Shown in pieces: positions 1-7,287 of a stretch of 56,930 nt of DNA. The notes under the pieces were generated by a model, which was given only the letters and a program-made list of their open reading frames with translations, had not been told where the DNA came from and did no database searches. The stretch covers positions 1 through 56,930 of the forward strand of contig DDEQ01000022.1 of assembly GCA_002336105.1 (NCBI GenBank), read 5' to 3'. Numbering within the stretch: the first letter of the stretch is position 1; each line of letters opens with the position of its first letter. The position numbers and the translations under genes were made by a program. Origin of the DNA: Chthonomonas sp. UBA1950 (GTDB lineage: Bacteria > Armatimonadota > Fimbriimonadia > Fimbriimonadales > Fimbriimonadaceae).

Positions 1-147
1 CTCAGCGCTTTGTTCTGCGCAATGAATTGCACTACTAAAAGCGGCGATGAATCGCCGCACTCCATTTAGAGCCTTCCAGTTCGCCGTGGTTTGGTCAAAT
101 GCGAACACCAAGGTTAGAACAAACAGTTTTACGAAGAAGATTTTCAT
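1..147 (-). CDS. Possible secreted protein, partial at left edge
   Basis: An open frame starts with an ATG at 145-147 and runs leftward off the window without a stop (49 codons visible). Its first 22 or so residues look like a short signal peptide: two lysines, then a hydrophobic run of Phe, Val and Leu, then a polar stretch. The later part of the frame reads straight through the palindromic repeat at 41-64, so those residues are probably not original coding sequence. There is no clear ribosome binding site. It could be the remnant of a small exported protein interrupted by the repeat, or chance. No family is recognised. Confidence 0.22.
   Translation of the reverse strand, partial: MKIFFVKLFVLTLVFAFDQTTANWKALNGVRRFIAAFSSAIHCAEQSAE
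41..64. repeat. Palindromic repeat copy 1 (REP-like)
   Basis: The 24 bases consist of a perfect hairpin, gcggcga-tgaa-tcgccgc, followed by actcca. The identical 24 bases recur at 218-241. Short dispersed palindromes of this form are typical of REP-like intergenic elements. No transposase gene lies nearby. Confidence 0.75.
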
Positions 148-170
148 CGCAAGACCGCCCCTCACCCTAT

Positions 171-193
171 CCCTCTCCCCACTGGGGAGAGGG
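171..193. repeat. Palindromic repeat, second type
   Basis: A perfect 10-bp inverted repeat (ccctctcccc / ggggagaggg) with a 3-base loop, preceded by ccctcaccctat. It lies between the two copies of the other palindrome. Hairpins with this pyrimidine/purine sequence occur as dispersed repeats in many bacterial genomes. No T-run follows on either strand, so it does not look like an intrinsic terminator. Confidence 0.65.
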
Positions 194-217
194 TCTAAAT
201 CCTAACAGGCTTATACT

Positions 218-241
218 GCGGCGATGAATCGCCGCACTCCA
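218..241. repeat. Palindromic repeat copy 2 (REP-like)
   Basis: Exact second copy of the 24-base unit at 41-64, in the same orientation, 177 bp away. It ends 17 bp after the stop codon of the leftward fabG gene, so it may help end or stabilise that transcript. Confidence 0.75.
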
Positions 242-258
242 CAGCAGAAGGACAGAAA

Positions 259-999
259 CTAGAGCGTTAGGCCGCCATCGACGGTCAGAGTCTGGCCGGT
301 GATGTACGATGCGTCGTCGCTGGCGAGGAAGAGCACAGCGGCGGCGATATCCGAACCGGAGCCGAGTCGCCCAGCGGGCGCATTCTTAATGACGGTTTCC
401 TTGAATTCGGCTGGCAGGTCGTGCGTCATGTCCGTCTCAATGAATCCGGGGGCTACGGCGTTGCATGTGATGCCACGACTACCCAACTCCTTCGCAACCG
501 ACTTGGTCATACCGATTAAGCCGGCCTTTGAAGCGGAATAGTTGACCTGACCTGCGGCACCGCTTTGGCCGACGATGCTGGTGATGTTGACGATGCGACC
601 GTATCGGGCCTTCATCATTGGCTTGGTAGCGGCGCGAATGCAGAGGAACGCACCCTTGAGGTTGATATCGAGCACACGATCCCAATCCTCGTCTTTCATC
701 CGCATCATGAGGGTGTCGCGGGTAATGCCAGCGTTATTCACAAGCACCGACGGGGTTCCGAAATCGGCAGAAATGCTCGCGAAAAGGGCTTCGACTGCCG
801 CTGAATCGCTGACGTCACAACCGTAGGCTTTGGCCTCACCGCCCGCAGATGTGATCGCTTCGACGGTCCCCGCTGCCCCCGCTTCCGAGGTGGCAACGCA
901 CGCAACTTTCGCTCCTTTTGCACCAAACTGCGTCGCGATTTCGCGCCCAATGCCTCGGCTTGCGCCGGTAACGATGACAACCTTGCCTTCAAAACTCAT
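259..999 (-). CDS. fabG: 3-oxoacyl-[acyl-carrier-protein] reductase FabG (SDR family)
   Basis: NADPH-dependent reduction of 3-ketoacyl-ACP in fatty-acid elongation, in the cytoplasm. The protein is a single Rossmann-fold short-chain dehydrogenase of usual length (246 aa). In the frame counted from the upstream TTG it shows TGASRGIG at 13-20, NNAG at 90-93 and the catalytic set Asn115, Ser143, Tyr156 and Lys160 (YSASK), then the PGFIETDM segment and the VDGG end typical of FabG. The start chosen is the ATG at 997-999; a TTG six bases upstream is possible and neither has a strong ribosome site. It follows the oxidoreductase gene by about 25 bp on the same strand, so the two may be cotranscribed. 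No other fatty-acid genes are adjacent, so a different SDR substrate is possible. Confidence 0.9.
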   Translation of the reverse strand: MSFEGKVVIVTGASRGIGREIATQFGAKGAKVACVATSEAGAAGTVEAITSAGGEAKAYGCDVSDSAAVEALFASISADFGTPSVLVNNAGITRDTLMMRMKDEDWDRVLDINLKGAFLCIRAATKPMMKARYGRIVNITSIVGQSGAAGQVNYSASKAGLIGMTKSVAKELGSRGITCNAVAPGFIETDMTHDLPAEFKETVIKNAPAGRLGSGSDIAAAVLFLASDDASYITGQTLTVDGGLTL

Positions 1000-1024
1000 T
1001 GGCAATGTGATACCCGGTATTCCG

Positions 1025-2026
1025 CTACATTTCGGATATCAAAATGGTGCGACCTTCTTCTGCGCTGCGATATGCCGCCATGACGACAGCAAACTCATGC
1101 CTTCCGAGTTCGGCACTGGACGCGAGTTCTTGCCCATCGACGACGCAATCAAGATAGGCGCCTATCATGGACTCGAAGGGGTCTAACCATTCTTCGATCA
1201 GCACCTCCCTCTGCTCCGGAAGGTCGTCTCGGTACAAGCCAAGGGTTTCGGTTCCACCCATCGATAGAATGCCGTCTTCGCCGATAATTCTGACGCTCGG
1301 TCCTGGGGGCCACAGGTGCGAGGCATGGCTACTGAGCAGAGTGCCTAGCGCACCGTTTGCAAAGGTAATCGACAAAACGGAGGTGTCTTCTCCGCCTAAT
1401 TCGGGGCGGAATCGCGTCGTCATCGCGCTCACAGAGTGAACGGGACCGGCAACTGTAATCATCGTTGCCAGCGTGTGGATCCCGCCGTCGAGCAACGCAC
1501 CGCCACCCGACACCGAAGGATCGTAGCGCCATCCGGTATGAAGATAGTCGCCGCCTTGCCAGTGCGCGTACGTGCCTTGCAGCGCGACCATCCGACCAAT
1601 TCTTCCTTGCCGGTAAGCTTGCCGCGCTGTTCGCGCCTTTTGCGTGGTGTGACTCAGCTCACCGTAATACAGCACTCGATCCGACGATTGTCCGAGTTTG
1701 ACTATTTCATCACACTCTTCCAGCGTTCGCCCGAGCGGCTTTTGCAGAAGAACGTGCTTGTTTGCGGCGAGAGCTTGGCGCGTTTGCTCTAGATGCAAAT
1801 GGTGAGGAGTCATCAACTCCACAGCGTCGATCTTCTCGTCGGCCAGAATGGCTTCGAACGAATCGACAACCGTTGCTCCGCACTCTGACGCGATGGCATC
1901 GGCACGCTCGCGAGCTGGGTCGTATGCGGCAACAATCTGTGCCCAATTTTCGTGAGCCAGATAGGCTTTCAGATGACTTTGTGAAATCAGACCGCAGCCG
2001 ACGAAAGCAACCCTTAGCCTTTGCAT
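1025..2026 (-). CDS. Gfo/Idh/MocA family NAD(P)-dependent oxidoreductase
   Basis: A 333-residue dehydrogenase of the glucose-fructose oxidoreductase / inositol dehydrogenase family, which oxidises or reduces sugars and sugar acids in the cytoplasm. The N-terminal Rossmann fold has a G-x-G-x-x-S motif at 10-15. The family's E-K-P motif appears as QKP at 95-97, keeping the lysine. The C-terminal alpha/beta domain shows the GGALLDGGIHTL segment, with Asp180 and His184 in the usual catalytic positions. Substrate cannot be told from sequence. It is the first gene of a probable two-gene unit with fabG and is divergent from the small regulator gene at 2099. It is distinct from the second family member at 21220-22236. 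Confidence 0.88.
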   Translation of the reverse strand: MQRLRVAFVGCGLISQSHLKAYLAHENWAQIVAAYDPARERADAIASECGATVVDSFEAILADEKIDAVELMTPHHLHLEQTRQALAANKHVLLQKPLGRTLEECDEIVKLGQSSDRVLYYGELSHTTQKARTARQAYRQGRIGRMVALQGTYAHWQGGDYLHTGWRYDPSVSGGGALLDGGIHTLATMITVAGPVHSVSAMTTRFRPELGGEDTSVLSITFANGALGTLLSSHASHLWPPGPSVRIIGEDGILSMGGTETLGLYRDDLPEQREVLIEEWLDPFESMIGAYLDCVVDGQELASSAELGRHEFAVVMAAYRSAEEGRTILISEM

Positions 2027-2098
2027 TAGAACTCAGCGAGTATATCAGTGAAGAAGGCTGAGATCGACGTCAATACTCCTATTGTGATGGAAGCGGCA

Positions 2099-2314
2099 AT
2101 GCACTCTCTGAAGATTGAGTTAAGCGAATCGCAGCACGAAGCCCTTTGTAGACTTTGTGCTGAATATGAGACGTCGCAGAGTCAAACGATTGCCAAGTTG
2201 ATCTTGCTTGCGGACCTTCAGGAGCAAAAAAAGGATTTCGAGAGAACCTTGCTTGCTATTGAGGAAGACCGCGCGGAGTTTGATCCACGCTATCCAGAGC
2301 TACGCACTCCATAG
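2099..2314 (+). CDS. Small protein, possible ribbon-helix-helix regulator
   Basis: A 71-residue protein beginning with a short beta-like stretch (HSLKIELSE), followed by two predicted helices (SQHEALCRLCAEYE and SQTIAKLILLADL). This order is what CopG/Arc-type ribbon-helix-helix DNA-binding proteins show; the assignment is by pattern only. The start is placed at the ATG at 2099 because GGAAG lies five bases upstream (2089-2093). A GTG at 2048 would add 17 residues of little character. Its last 15 bases overlap the end of the convergent SRAP gene. It sits in a divergent arrangement with the oxidoreductase gene and could regulate it. Confidence 0.55.
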   Translation: MHSLKIELSESQHEALCRLCAEYETSQSQTIAKLILLADLQEQKKDFERTLLAIEEDRAEFDPRYPELRTP

Positions 2315-2989
2315 ATGCGCCCCTTCGTTTCGCGCATTGTTTAGTGCCACATTCACCGGACGCGCCGCCATTGCGTAGGCTGGGTACGGTCGCAGTAAAG
2401 GCTGGATATCAGTGATCCGCTCGGTTGGTCGCAGCCACTCCTCATATTCTGAGGGGCGCAATATGCAGGGCATTCGGTCCAGGAACTTGTCGACTAGTTC
2501 ATTGGCGCTTGTCGTCAACACCGTGAAGGTGAATAGCTCATCTCGCCACACCTCGTATAAACCCGCGACGCAGAAGAATTTAGCATCAGCAACGGTGAAC
2601 AGGTAAGGTTGGCGGGGGGTTCCTTTTGGCGCTTTGATCGGTTCACCAAAGAGGTCATAACCGCTTATCGATTCTGTCCACTCATAAAACCCGGTCATTG
2701 GGATAAGGCATCGGCGGCGGCGATAAGCAGCCCGAAAGCTATTGAGTTCAGATGCGGTTTCGCTTCGTGCGTTGGCGAGCTTATTCCCGATGGATTCATC
2801 CTTTGCCCAGCTGGGCACCAAACCCCAACGCATCGGCCACGCCATCTTTTTGCCCCTCTCACGGATAACAACCATGGACTCTTGGGTCGGGGCGATGTTG
2901 TATCTCGCAGGGACTTCGTCCGGAAATTCCGCGTCTAGCTCTAAGCTGAGTTGCTTGGGTGCCACAGCCATGGCGTAACGCATACACAT
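2300..2989 (-). CDS. SRAP/HMCES (YedK-like) abasic-site processing protein, His-to-Leu variant
   Basis: Proteins of this family form a covalent DNA-protein crosslink with abasic sites in single-stranded DNA through Cys2. The start is set at the ATG at 2987-2989, because it gives Met-Cys, the absolutely required beginning, and the usual length (229 aa); the frame is open for 40 further codons upstream. Visible landmarks are Cys2, the YNIAPTQ block at 30-36, Asn73 in NARSET and Glu103 in GFYEW. The histidine normally found just before DRMP is a leucine here (Leu170 in FLDRMP). The third residue is Met rather than Gly. The gene is divergent from the lipoprotein gene at 3021 and overlaps the small regulator gene tail-to-tail by 15 bp. 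Confidence 0.88.
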   Translation of the reverse strand: MCMRYAMAVAPKQLSLELDAEFPDEVPARYNIAPTQESMVVIRERGKKMAWPMRWGLVPSWAKDESIGNKLANARSETASELNSFRAAYRRRRCLIPMTGFYEWTESISGYDLFGEPIKAPKGTPRQPYLFTVADAKFFCVAGLYEVWRDELFTFTVLTTSANELVDKFLDRMPCILRPSEYEEWLRPTERITDIQPLLRPYPAYAMAARPVNVALNNARNEGAHLWSA

Positions 2990-3020
2990 CGCATAACAAT
3001 ATACGCCTGCTAGACTTAAG

Positions 3021-4481
3021 ATGATGAGACGTTTCCTGACGTTCTTTGCGGTGTTTGCCGTTATCGGTTGCCATAAGTTTTCCGTTCGGCACACAGAGGA
3101 CGTCTCCACGCTGAACTGGGGTTTTCGAAACGAAGTCTCAGGGCTTGAGCCGGCTGAAATTCATGATGAACCAACCGCAAACGCTCTGAGGCAAGTCTAC
3201 GAAACGTTGGTCACGATAGACGAAGCCGGGCAGATTCAGCCGCTGCTCGCTGACAAGTACAGCATCTCATCCGACGGCCTGACGTACAGGTTTCATATTC
3301 GCGAGGGCGTTCGGTTCAGTGATGGCACCCCTCTCACCGAACAGTCCGCGCTGTTGATTACTCAGCGGATGAGGCTGCTAACGATGAAGGCTACCGAGTC
3401 GCTTGATCTGGTCAAAGGTGTTGAAGCTGTCCATCTTCATGGCAAAGTCGTTGAGTTCGTCCTGCGGAAACCCGACTCGTCCTTTTTAAAGAAGCTGGCG
3501 AACCCAGCGTGCGCGTTAGTAAAAGCCAATCAGGGCCCAATCAGAAGCGTACAGGAGTCTATCGGAACTGGCCCGTTTGTGATCGAGAAAGCCGACCTAA
3601 AACAGGACCTGATCCTGAAGAGAAACGAGAAGTATTGGGGCGGTAAGCCCGGTCTCAGTGAAATCCATATCTCGGTTGTGATTGATGGGGCGACTCGACT
3701 TCAAATGTTCAAAGACGGACGGTTGGACATCACCGCGATCCAGCCAAACGATGTAGCCGCAGTTCGCAATAGCCCAGAACTACACCTAACCCCTTACAAC
3801 AAGGTGATGTTCCTCCAGCTGAACGGACTGAACGCACCGCAACTGAGAAATCGAGATTTTCGATGTGCATTAGCCGCATCGATAGACCAAGTTGAAATTT
3901 GCAAGACGATTCTTGGCGACGTACACCTGCCCTCAACTGGGCTTTTGCCTTCGGTTATCAAGCAACCTTATAAGGTTATTAGCAACAACCCCTCGATGGC
4001 CAAATCGATCCTGCCGAAAGGTGCCGTGTATTCGCAAGACATCGAGATTGCCGTCTATGCCGGCAGTGGCTATGAACGACTGGCTGAAGCGATCGGCGTT
4101 TCATTTGAAAAGACACTCGGCATCAAAACGTATGTGAAACAGTACGGTCAATCCGCCCTTCAACAAGGGAACCTCAATCACACGATCCCGATTCTGGTAA
4201 CCGGCTATTCAGGAGACTATACGGACCCATCGGCGTTTCTTCCCGCCATGTTTCTCTCGACCAGCGGTTCAAACGGAAGTAGTTACAGCAATCCGGAGGT
4301 TGACCGGCTGATCGACGAAGGTGCATGGGACAAAGCAATGAAAATCGTAGCCGAAGACGTGCCGATTATTCCTCTAGCCTCATGGAGAGAACCCGAGCTA
4401 GTCAGCAAGCGAGTAATAGGACTCATCTATTCGCCCTATGGACACCTGAGTTTGGCGAAAGTGAACATTTCTGCAAAGTAG
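3021..4481 (+). CDS. ABC transporter solute-binding lipoprotein, family 5 (peptide/nickel type)
   Basis: A 486-residue extracytoplasmic binding protein of the SBP_bac_5 (DppA/OppA) family. The N-terminus is a lipoprotein signal: MMRRF, a hydrophobic run and the lipobox VIGC with Cys17. Family signatures follow: LNWGFRNEVSGLEP near the mature start, the VYETLVTID segment, the REGVRFSDGTPLT block, and the C-terminal AEDVPIIPLASW block. The region just before that last block (DRLIDEGAWDKAMKIV) is about 15 residues shorter than usual, as if a helix were trimmed. No permease or ATPase gene is adjacent, so this is an orphan binding protein. It is followed after 8 bp by a small lipoprotein gene. Confidence 0.85.
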   Translation: MMRRFLTFFAVFAVIGCHKFSVRHTEDVSTLNWGFRNEVSGLEPAEIHDEPTANALRQVYETLVTIDEAGQIQPLLADKYSISSDGLTYRFHIREGVRFSDGTPLTEQSALLITQRMRLLTMKATESLDLVKGVEAVHLHGKVVEFVLRKPDSSFLKKLANPACALVKANQGPIRSVQESIGTGPFVIEKADLKQDLILKRNEKYWGGKPGLSEIHISVVIDGATRLQMFKDGRLDITAIQPNDVAAVRNSPELHLTPYNKVMFLQLNGLNAPQLRNRDFRCALAASIDQVEICKTILGDVHLPSTGLLPSVIKQPYKVISNNPSMAKSILPKGAVYSQDIEIAVYAGSGYERLAEAIGVSFEKTLGIKTYVKQYGQSALQQGNLNHTIPILVTGYSGDYTDPSAFLPAMFLSTSGSNGSSYSNPEVDRLIDEGAWDKAMKIVAEDVPIIPLASWREPELVSKRVIGLIYSPYGHLSLAKVNISAK

Positions 4482-4489
4482 TGACACCA

Positions 4490-4735
4490 ATGTGCATGAG
4501 AAAACTACTCATCGCACCTCTCGTTCTCGTCATGTTTGGTTGTGCAAATTCTCCAGCGCTGGACACCAAGTTCATTGGAGATAAATCTTCGATGGGTTAC
4601 TTTGCCGTTGATGATCAGCACGTTCTCAACATTCCGGTCGACCAAAGGGTGGAATTCAAAGAGAAATCGGAGGCGGAAGGCGCCGGGTACGTCTTCGGCC
4701 AACAGAAAAAGCCCGGAGAAGACGTTCACCCCTAA
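4490..4735 (+). CDS. Small hypothetical lipoprotein
   Basis: An 81-residue protein with a clear lipoprotein signal: MCMRK, a hydrophobic stretch and FGC with the lipid-accepting Cys18. The mature part of about 63 residues is hydrophilic and ends in a Gly/Lys/Glu-rich tail (FGQQKKPGEDVHP). A second in-frame ATG at 4496 would also work. It begins 8 bp after the binding-protein gene and is probably cotranscribed with it. No family is recognised. It may be a small envelope partner of that binding protein, but nothing in the sequence proves it. Confidence 0.6.
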   Translation: MCMRKLLIAPLVLVMFGCANSPALDTKFIGDKSSMGYFAVDDQHVLNIPVDQRVEFKEKSEAEGAGYVFGQQKKPGEDVHP

Positions 4736-4758
4736 ATTTACGGGGAAACTTGCCAAAA

Positions 4759-5400
4759 ATGCCTGTTAACATGCTCCTGCGCCAGACTATCCAGCAAGTT
4801 TTGTCTGTCCCGCAATTCGCGGTCATCGAGGTCAAAAAGCGACGCCAAAAATCGGTGAAGCAGATTGCCATTGATGAAGCTTGGGCGCAGATGTCAGATC
4901 TACAACGGGAAAGCTGGAACCAATACGCTAAATCGAAGCGGCGGTTCTGTGTGATTAAACAGCGTGTGATCTCGACCGGGGCAAAAGCTCTTTTCGCAAA
5001 GATAGCTCGTCAGAGGTGGAAGTATGATCCAGACCTTCCACTTCTGCTGCAGGCTCCAGGGCCAAGTGGGAATGACTTTTCCATCATCGCGAAAAAACAA
5101 AAGAAGCTATCGATAACGTTATCCTCGACAGTAGCGTGTCCAAATCAAAACCACTACGAGGTTCTGATCCAACGGGAAGGGAGCACGAGACTGAGAACCC
5201 TTACCTTCATTAACTTCGACTCGGAACTAGCGCACGAATTGAAACTGCCGAAACACGGTAGCTATCGAGTGTTTACGAGGGCTATCGATCCCATCAACCT
5301 CGTCGCTGGCGAGGCCATCCAATGCGGAAACCTAACAACACTCAGAAAGCCCAAACTCACTCCAGAACAAGTAATGGCAAGCATTGTTGCGATGATCTAG
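4759..5400 (+). CDS. Hypothetical protein with W/R-rich helical repeats and fibronectin-like tail
   Basis: A 213-residue protein that I cannot name. The N-terminal half has the pattern AWAQMSDLQRESWNQYA near residue 40, followed by GAKALFAKIARQRW near residue 75 and a Pro-rich hinge (LLLQAPGPSG). The same order of motifs occurs in a group of poorly characterised proteins from phages and environmental bacteria. The C-terminal half alternates beta-like stretches (NHYEVLIQREGS, YRVFTRAID) as in a fibronectin-type fold. There is no signal peptide. The start is the ATG at 4759; a TTG at 4750 lies closer to the GGGGA at 4742-4746, so it is a real alternative. It follows the lipoprotein gene closely. 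Confidence 0.6.
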   Translation: MPVNMLLRQTIQQVLSVPQFAVIEVKKRRQKSVKQIAIDEAWAQMSDLQRESWNQYAKSKRRFCVIKQRVISTGAKALFAKIARQRWKYDPDLPLLLQAPGPSGNDFSIIAKKQKKLSITLSSTVACPNQNHYEVLIQREGSTRLRTLTFINFDSELAHELKLPKHGSYRVFTRAIDPINLVAGEAIQCGNLTTLRKPKLTPEQVMASIVAMI

Positions 5401-5470
5401 CACCGTTCTCCCCGCAAAATTAACAGAATCCTCATATTTGGGTGCGTGATACCGTCATAACTCCTAAACG

Positions 5471-6142
5471 ATGAAGGAGTTTGTATTTGGTTCCGGCGAC
5501 AAATTGCTAATTACTGGCGATTCAATCACAGACGCCAACCGCTCACAACCTGCAGGCGAGGGGCTCTTTGGTGCTCTTGGAACAGGATATGTCACCAGCA
5601 TTGATGCGCTCATTCAGTCAACGTATCCAGAACTCATGCTCCGGATCGTGAACAAAGGAACTAGCGGCAACACCATCCGGGATCTGAAGGACCGATGGCA
5701 AGTTGATGTCTTGGATCAAAAGCCAGATTGGGTTGTCGTCATGATTGGCACCAACGATGTTTGGCGACAGTTCGACACGCCTTGGCAGAAAGAATGGCAG
5801 GTTCAACCTGACGAGTATCAAGACACCTATGTGCGGCTCATTGAACAAACAAAATCTGAGGTCAAAGGTTTGTTTCTAGCGACTCCTTTCTATCTGGAGC
5901 CAAACAAAGAAGATTTGATGCGAAAGCGTATGGACGAGTACGGCCAGATCGTCAAAACACTGGCGACTCGGTACGACTTACCGTTAATCGACACTCAAGC
6001 AGCATTCGATGATCTGCTAGAAACTTTCTACCCGGCAACTTTGGCTTGGGATCGTGTTCATCCCAACGCAGTGGGTTGTATGACTTTAGCTCGCGCCTTC
6101 TTAAATGTTTTTGGATTTGATTGGACCAAGTGCTCCACCTGA
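5471..6142 (+). CDS. SGNH/GDSL-family hydrolase
   Basis: A 223-residue esterase-like hydrolase with no signal peptide. All four SGNH blocks are visible: GDSIT at 16-20 with nucleophile Ser18, the Gly of block II in NKGTSGNT at 61-68, GTND at 93-96 with its oxyanion Asn, and DRVHPNAVG at 194-202 with catalytic Asp194 and His197. Family members remove acyl groups from lipids or sugars; in a hemicellulose-degrading genome a carbohydrate acetyl-esterase role is plausible but not shown. It is followed after 6 bp by aat, which suggests cotranscription. Confidence 0.88.
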   Translation: MKEFVFGSGDKLLITGDSITDANRSQPAGEGLFGALGTGYVTSIDALIQSTYPELMLRIVNKGTSGNTIRDLKDRWQVDVLDQKPDWVVVMIGTNDVWRQFDTPWQKEWQVQPDEYQDTYVRLIEQTKSEVKGLFLATPFYLEPNKEDLMRKRMDEYGQIVKTLATRYDLPLIDTQAAFDDLLETFYPATLAWDRVHPNAVGCMTLARAFLNVFGFDWTKCST

Positions 6143-6148
6143 TATGAG

Positions 6149-6736
6149 ATGACAGGAGAAGAGCTCACGCCTTGGCTGATTAAGTTCGCGTATGAACGCG
6201 CTGCTTTTCCCATGACGATGGATGACGGGTTGGTCGAATGGTTCCAACCCCATCGAAGAGCACTGCTTCCCATCGAAGGCATTCACGTCAGTCACTCTTT
6301 ACGCAAAGTCATAAAAAATGAGAAGTTTGAGATCAAGTTTGATTCGGCTTTCGAGCAAGTGATGCGACGTTGCTTGCGTCCGACAGAGAACTGGATTAGT
6401 GAAGACTTCATCCGCGTCTACACCCAAATTCATCACGACGGGTGGGGACATTGCTCCGAATGCTGGCTCAACGGCGAACTCGTGGGTGGTGTTTACGGAA
6501 TCGCGCTCGGTTCATGCTTCTGCGCCGAATCGATGTTTCATACCAAAACGGACGCATCGAAGGTTGCCCTCTGGGCATTGGTTAATAAGTGCAGGGAACT
6601 TGGGTTCCAGATATTCGATGCGCAAATTCTTACTCCGCATCTACAATCTTTGGGAGCATATGAGGTTCCCCACCGTACATACTTGCGGATGCTAAATAGT
6701 TCTCTTCTTGAGAAAACAGCTTGGAGCCGCAAATGA
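6149..6736 (+). CDS. aat: Leucyl/phenylalanyl-tRNA-protein transferase (Aat)
   Basis: Transfers Leu or Phe from charged tRNA to proteins with N-terminal Lys or Arg, marking them for ClpS/ClpAP degradation (N-degron pathway), in the cytoplasm. The 195-residue protein shows the FPMTMDDGLVEWF block near the start, then RRALLPIEGIHVSHSLRK, the GGVYGIALG loop, and ESMFHTKTDASKVAL with the conserved Glu-Ser-Met-Phe. It is shorter than the 234-residue E. coli enzyme, lacking much of the N-terminal region, as in other short versions. The early motif normally reading YxxGLFPM is diverged (ERAAFPM). Its stop codon overlaps the ATG of the next gene, so translation of the two is coupled. Confidence 0.88.
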   Translation: MTGEELTPWLIKFAYERAAFPMTMDDGLVEWFQPHRRALLPIEGIHVSHSLRKVIKNEKFEIKFDSAFEQVMRRCLRPTENWISEDFIRVYTQIHHDGWGHCSECWLNGELVGGVYGIALGSCFCAESMFHTKTDASKVALWALVNKCRELGFQIFDAQILTPHLQSLGAYEVPHRTYLRMLNSSLLEKTAWSRK

Positions 6737-7257
6737 GCCATTTATCTCCCGAAATGGATGGAACCGGCGGTGGCTATGGCAGGTTTCAAGGCATACCCAT
6801 TCAACAGCTTGCCGAAAAGTTTCAGGAGATAAAGCAAGACCCCAGTTTCAGGTCCATTTCGGCGATCTTGCGAATCACAAGAGAACAGCTTGAAGCTCGA
6901 AACGGGCTATCCCACTACCCACTCTTGACGTATGTTGGGCTTGGCTTCGTCACGTTCTTCTCAGTCTCTCACTTCTTTGGAATGCCTAAATTCCAGGATG
7001 TGATCACGAAAGGCTTCATGGCTTCGGTTCTTGCCACTGTCGCACTCAGCGTTGGATGGATCTCTACGCGTCGGTCGATTCGCGAAAGTCGCGCACAAAC
7101 CGCTGCGCTTAAAAAACTGGCCATCGAGTCGTTAGAGTCAATTCTTGAACACGATGAAATCAGGTTAAAACCACTAGATTTCGATCAGAGAAAGACCGTA
7201 AAAGATCTCATCAAGACTGAGTCAAATGCTGAGTTTCTTCGTCGACTCCTTGGCTAA
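6733..7257 (+). CDS. Hypothetical membrane protein, two transmembrane segments
   Basis: A 174-residue protein with a soluble N-terminal part of about 60 residues, two hydrophobic segments (about YPLLTYVGLGFVTFFSV and ASVLATVALSVGWI) separated by a short loop, and a charged C-terminal helix-rich region of about 60 residues. The start is the ATG at 6733, which forms an ATGA overlap with the aat stop and has GGAG six bases upstream (6723-6726). An in-frame TTG at 6721 is less likely. The amphipathic ends suggest a dimeric membrane-anchored scaffold, but I recognise no family. Coupling to aat is the only functional hint. Confidence 0.65.
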   Translation: MSHLSPEMDGTGGGYGRFQGIPIQQLAEKFQEIKQDPSFRSISAILRITREQLEARNGLSHYPLLTYVGLGFVTFFSVSHFFGMPKFQDVITKGFMASVLATVALSVGWISTRRSIRESRAQTAALKKLAIESLESILEHDEIRLKPLDFDQRKTVKDLIKTESNAEFLRRLLG

Positions 7258-7287
7258 TCTGCTAGATTTCATCCCAAAAAGGTAGCA

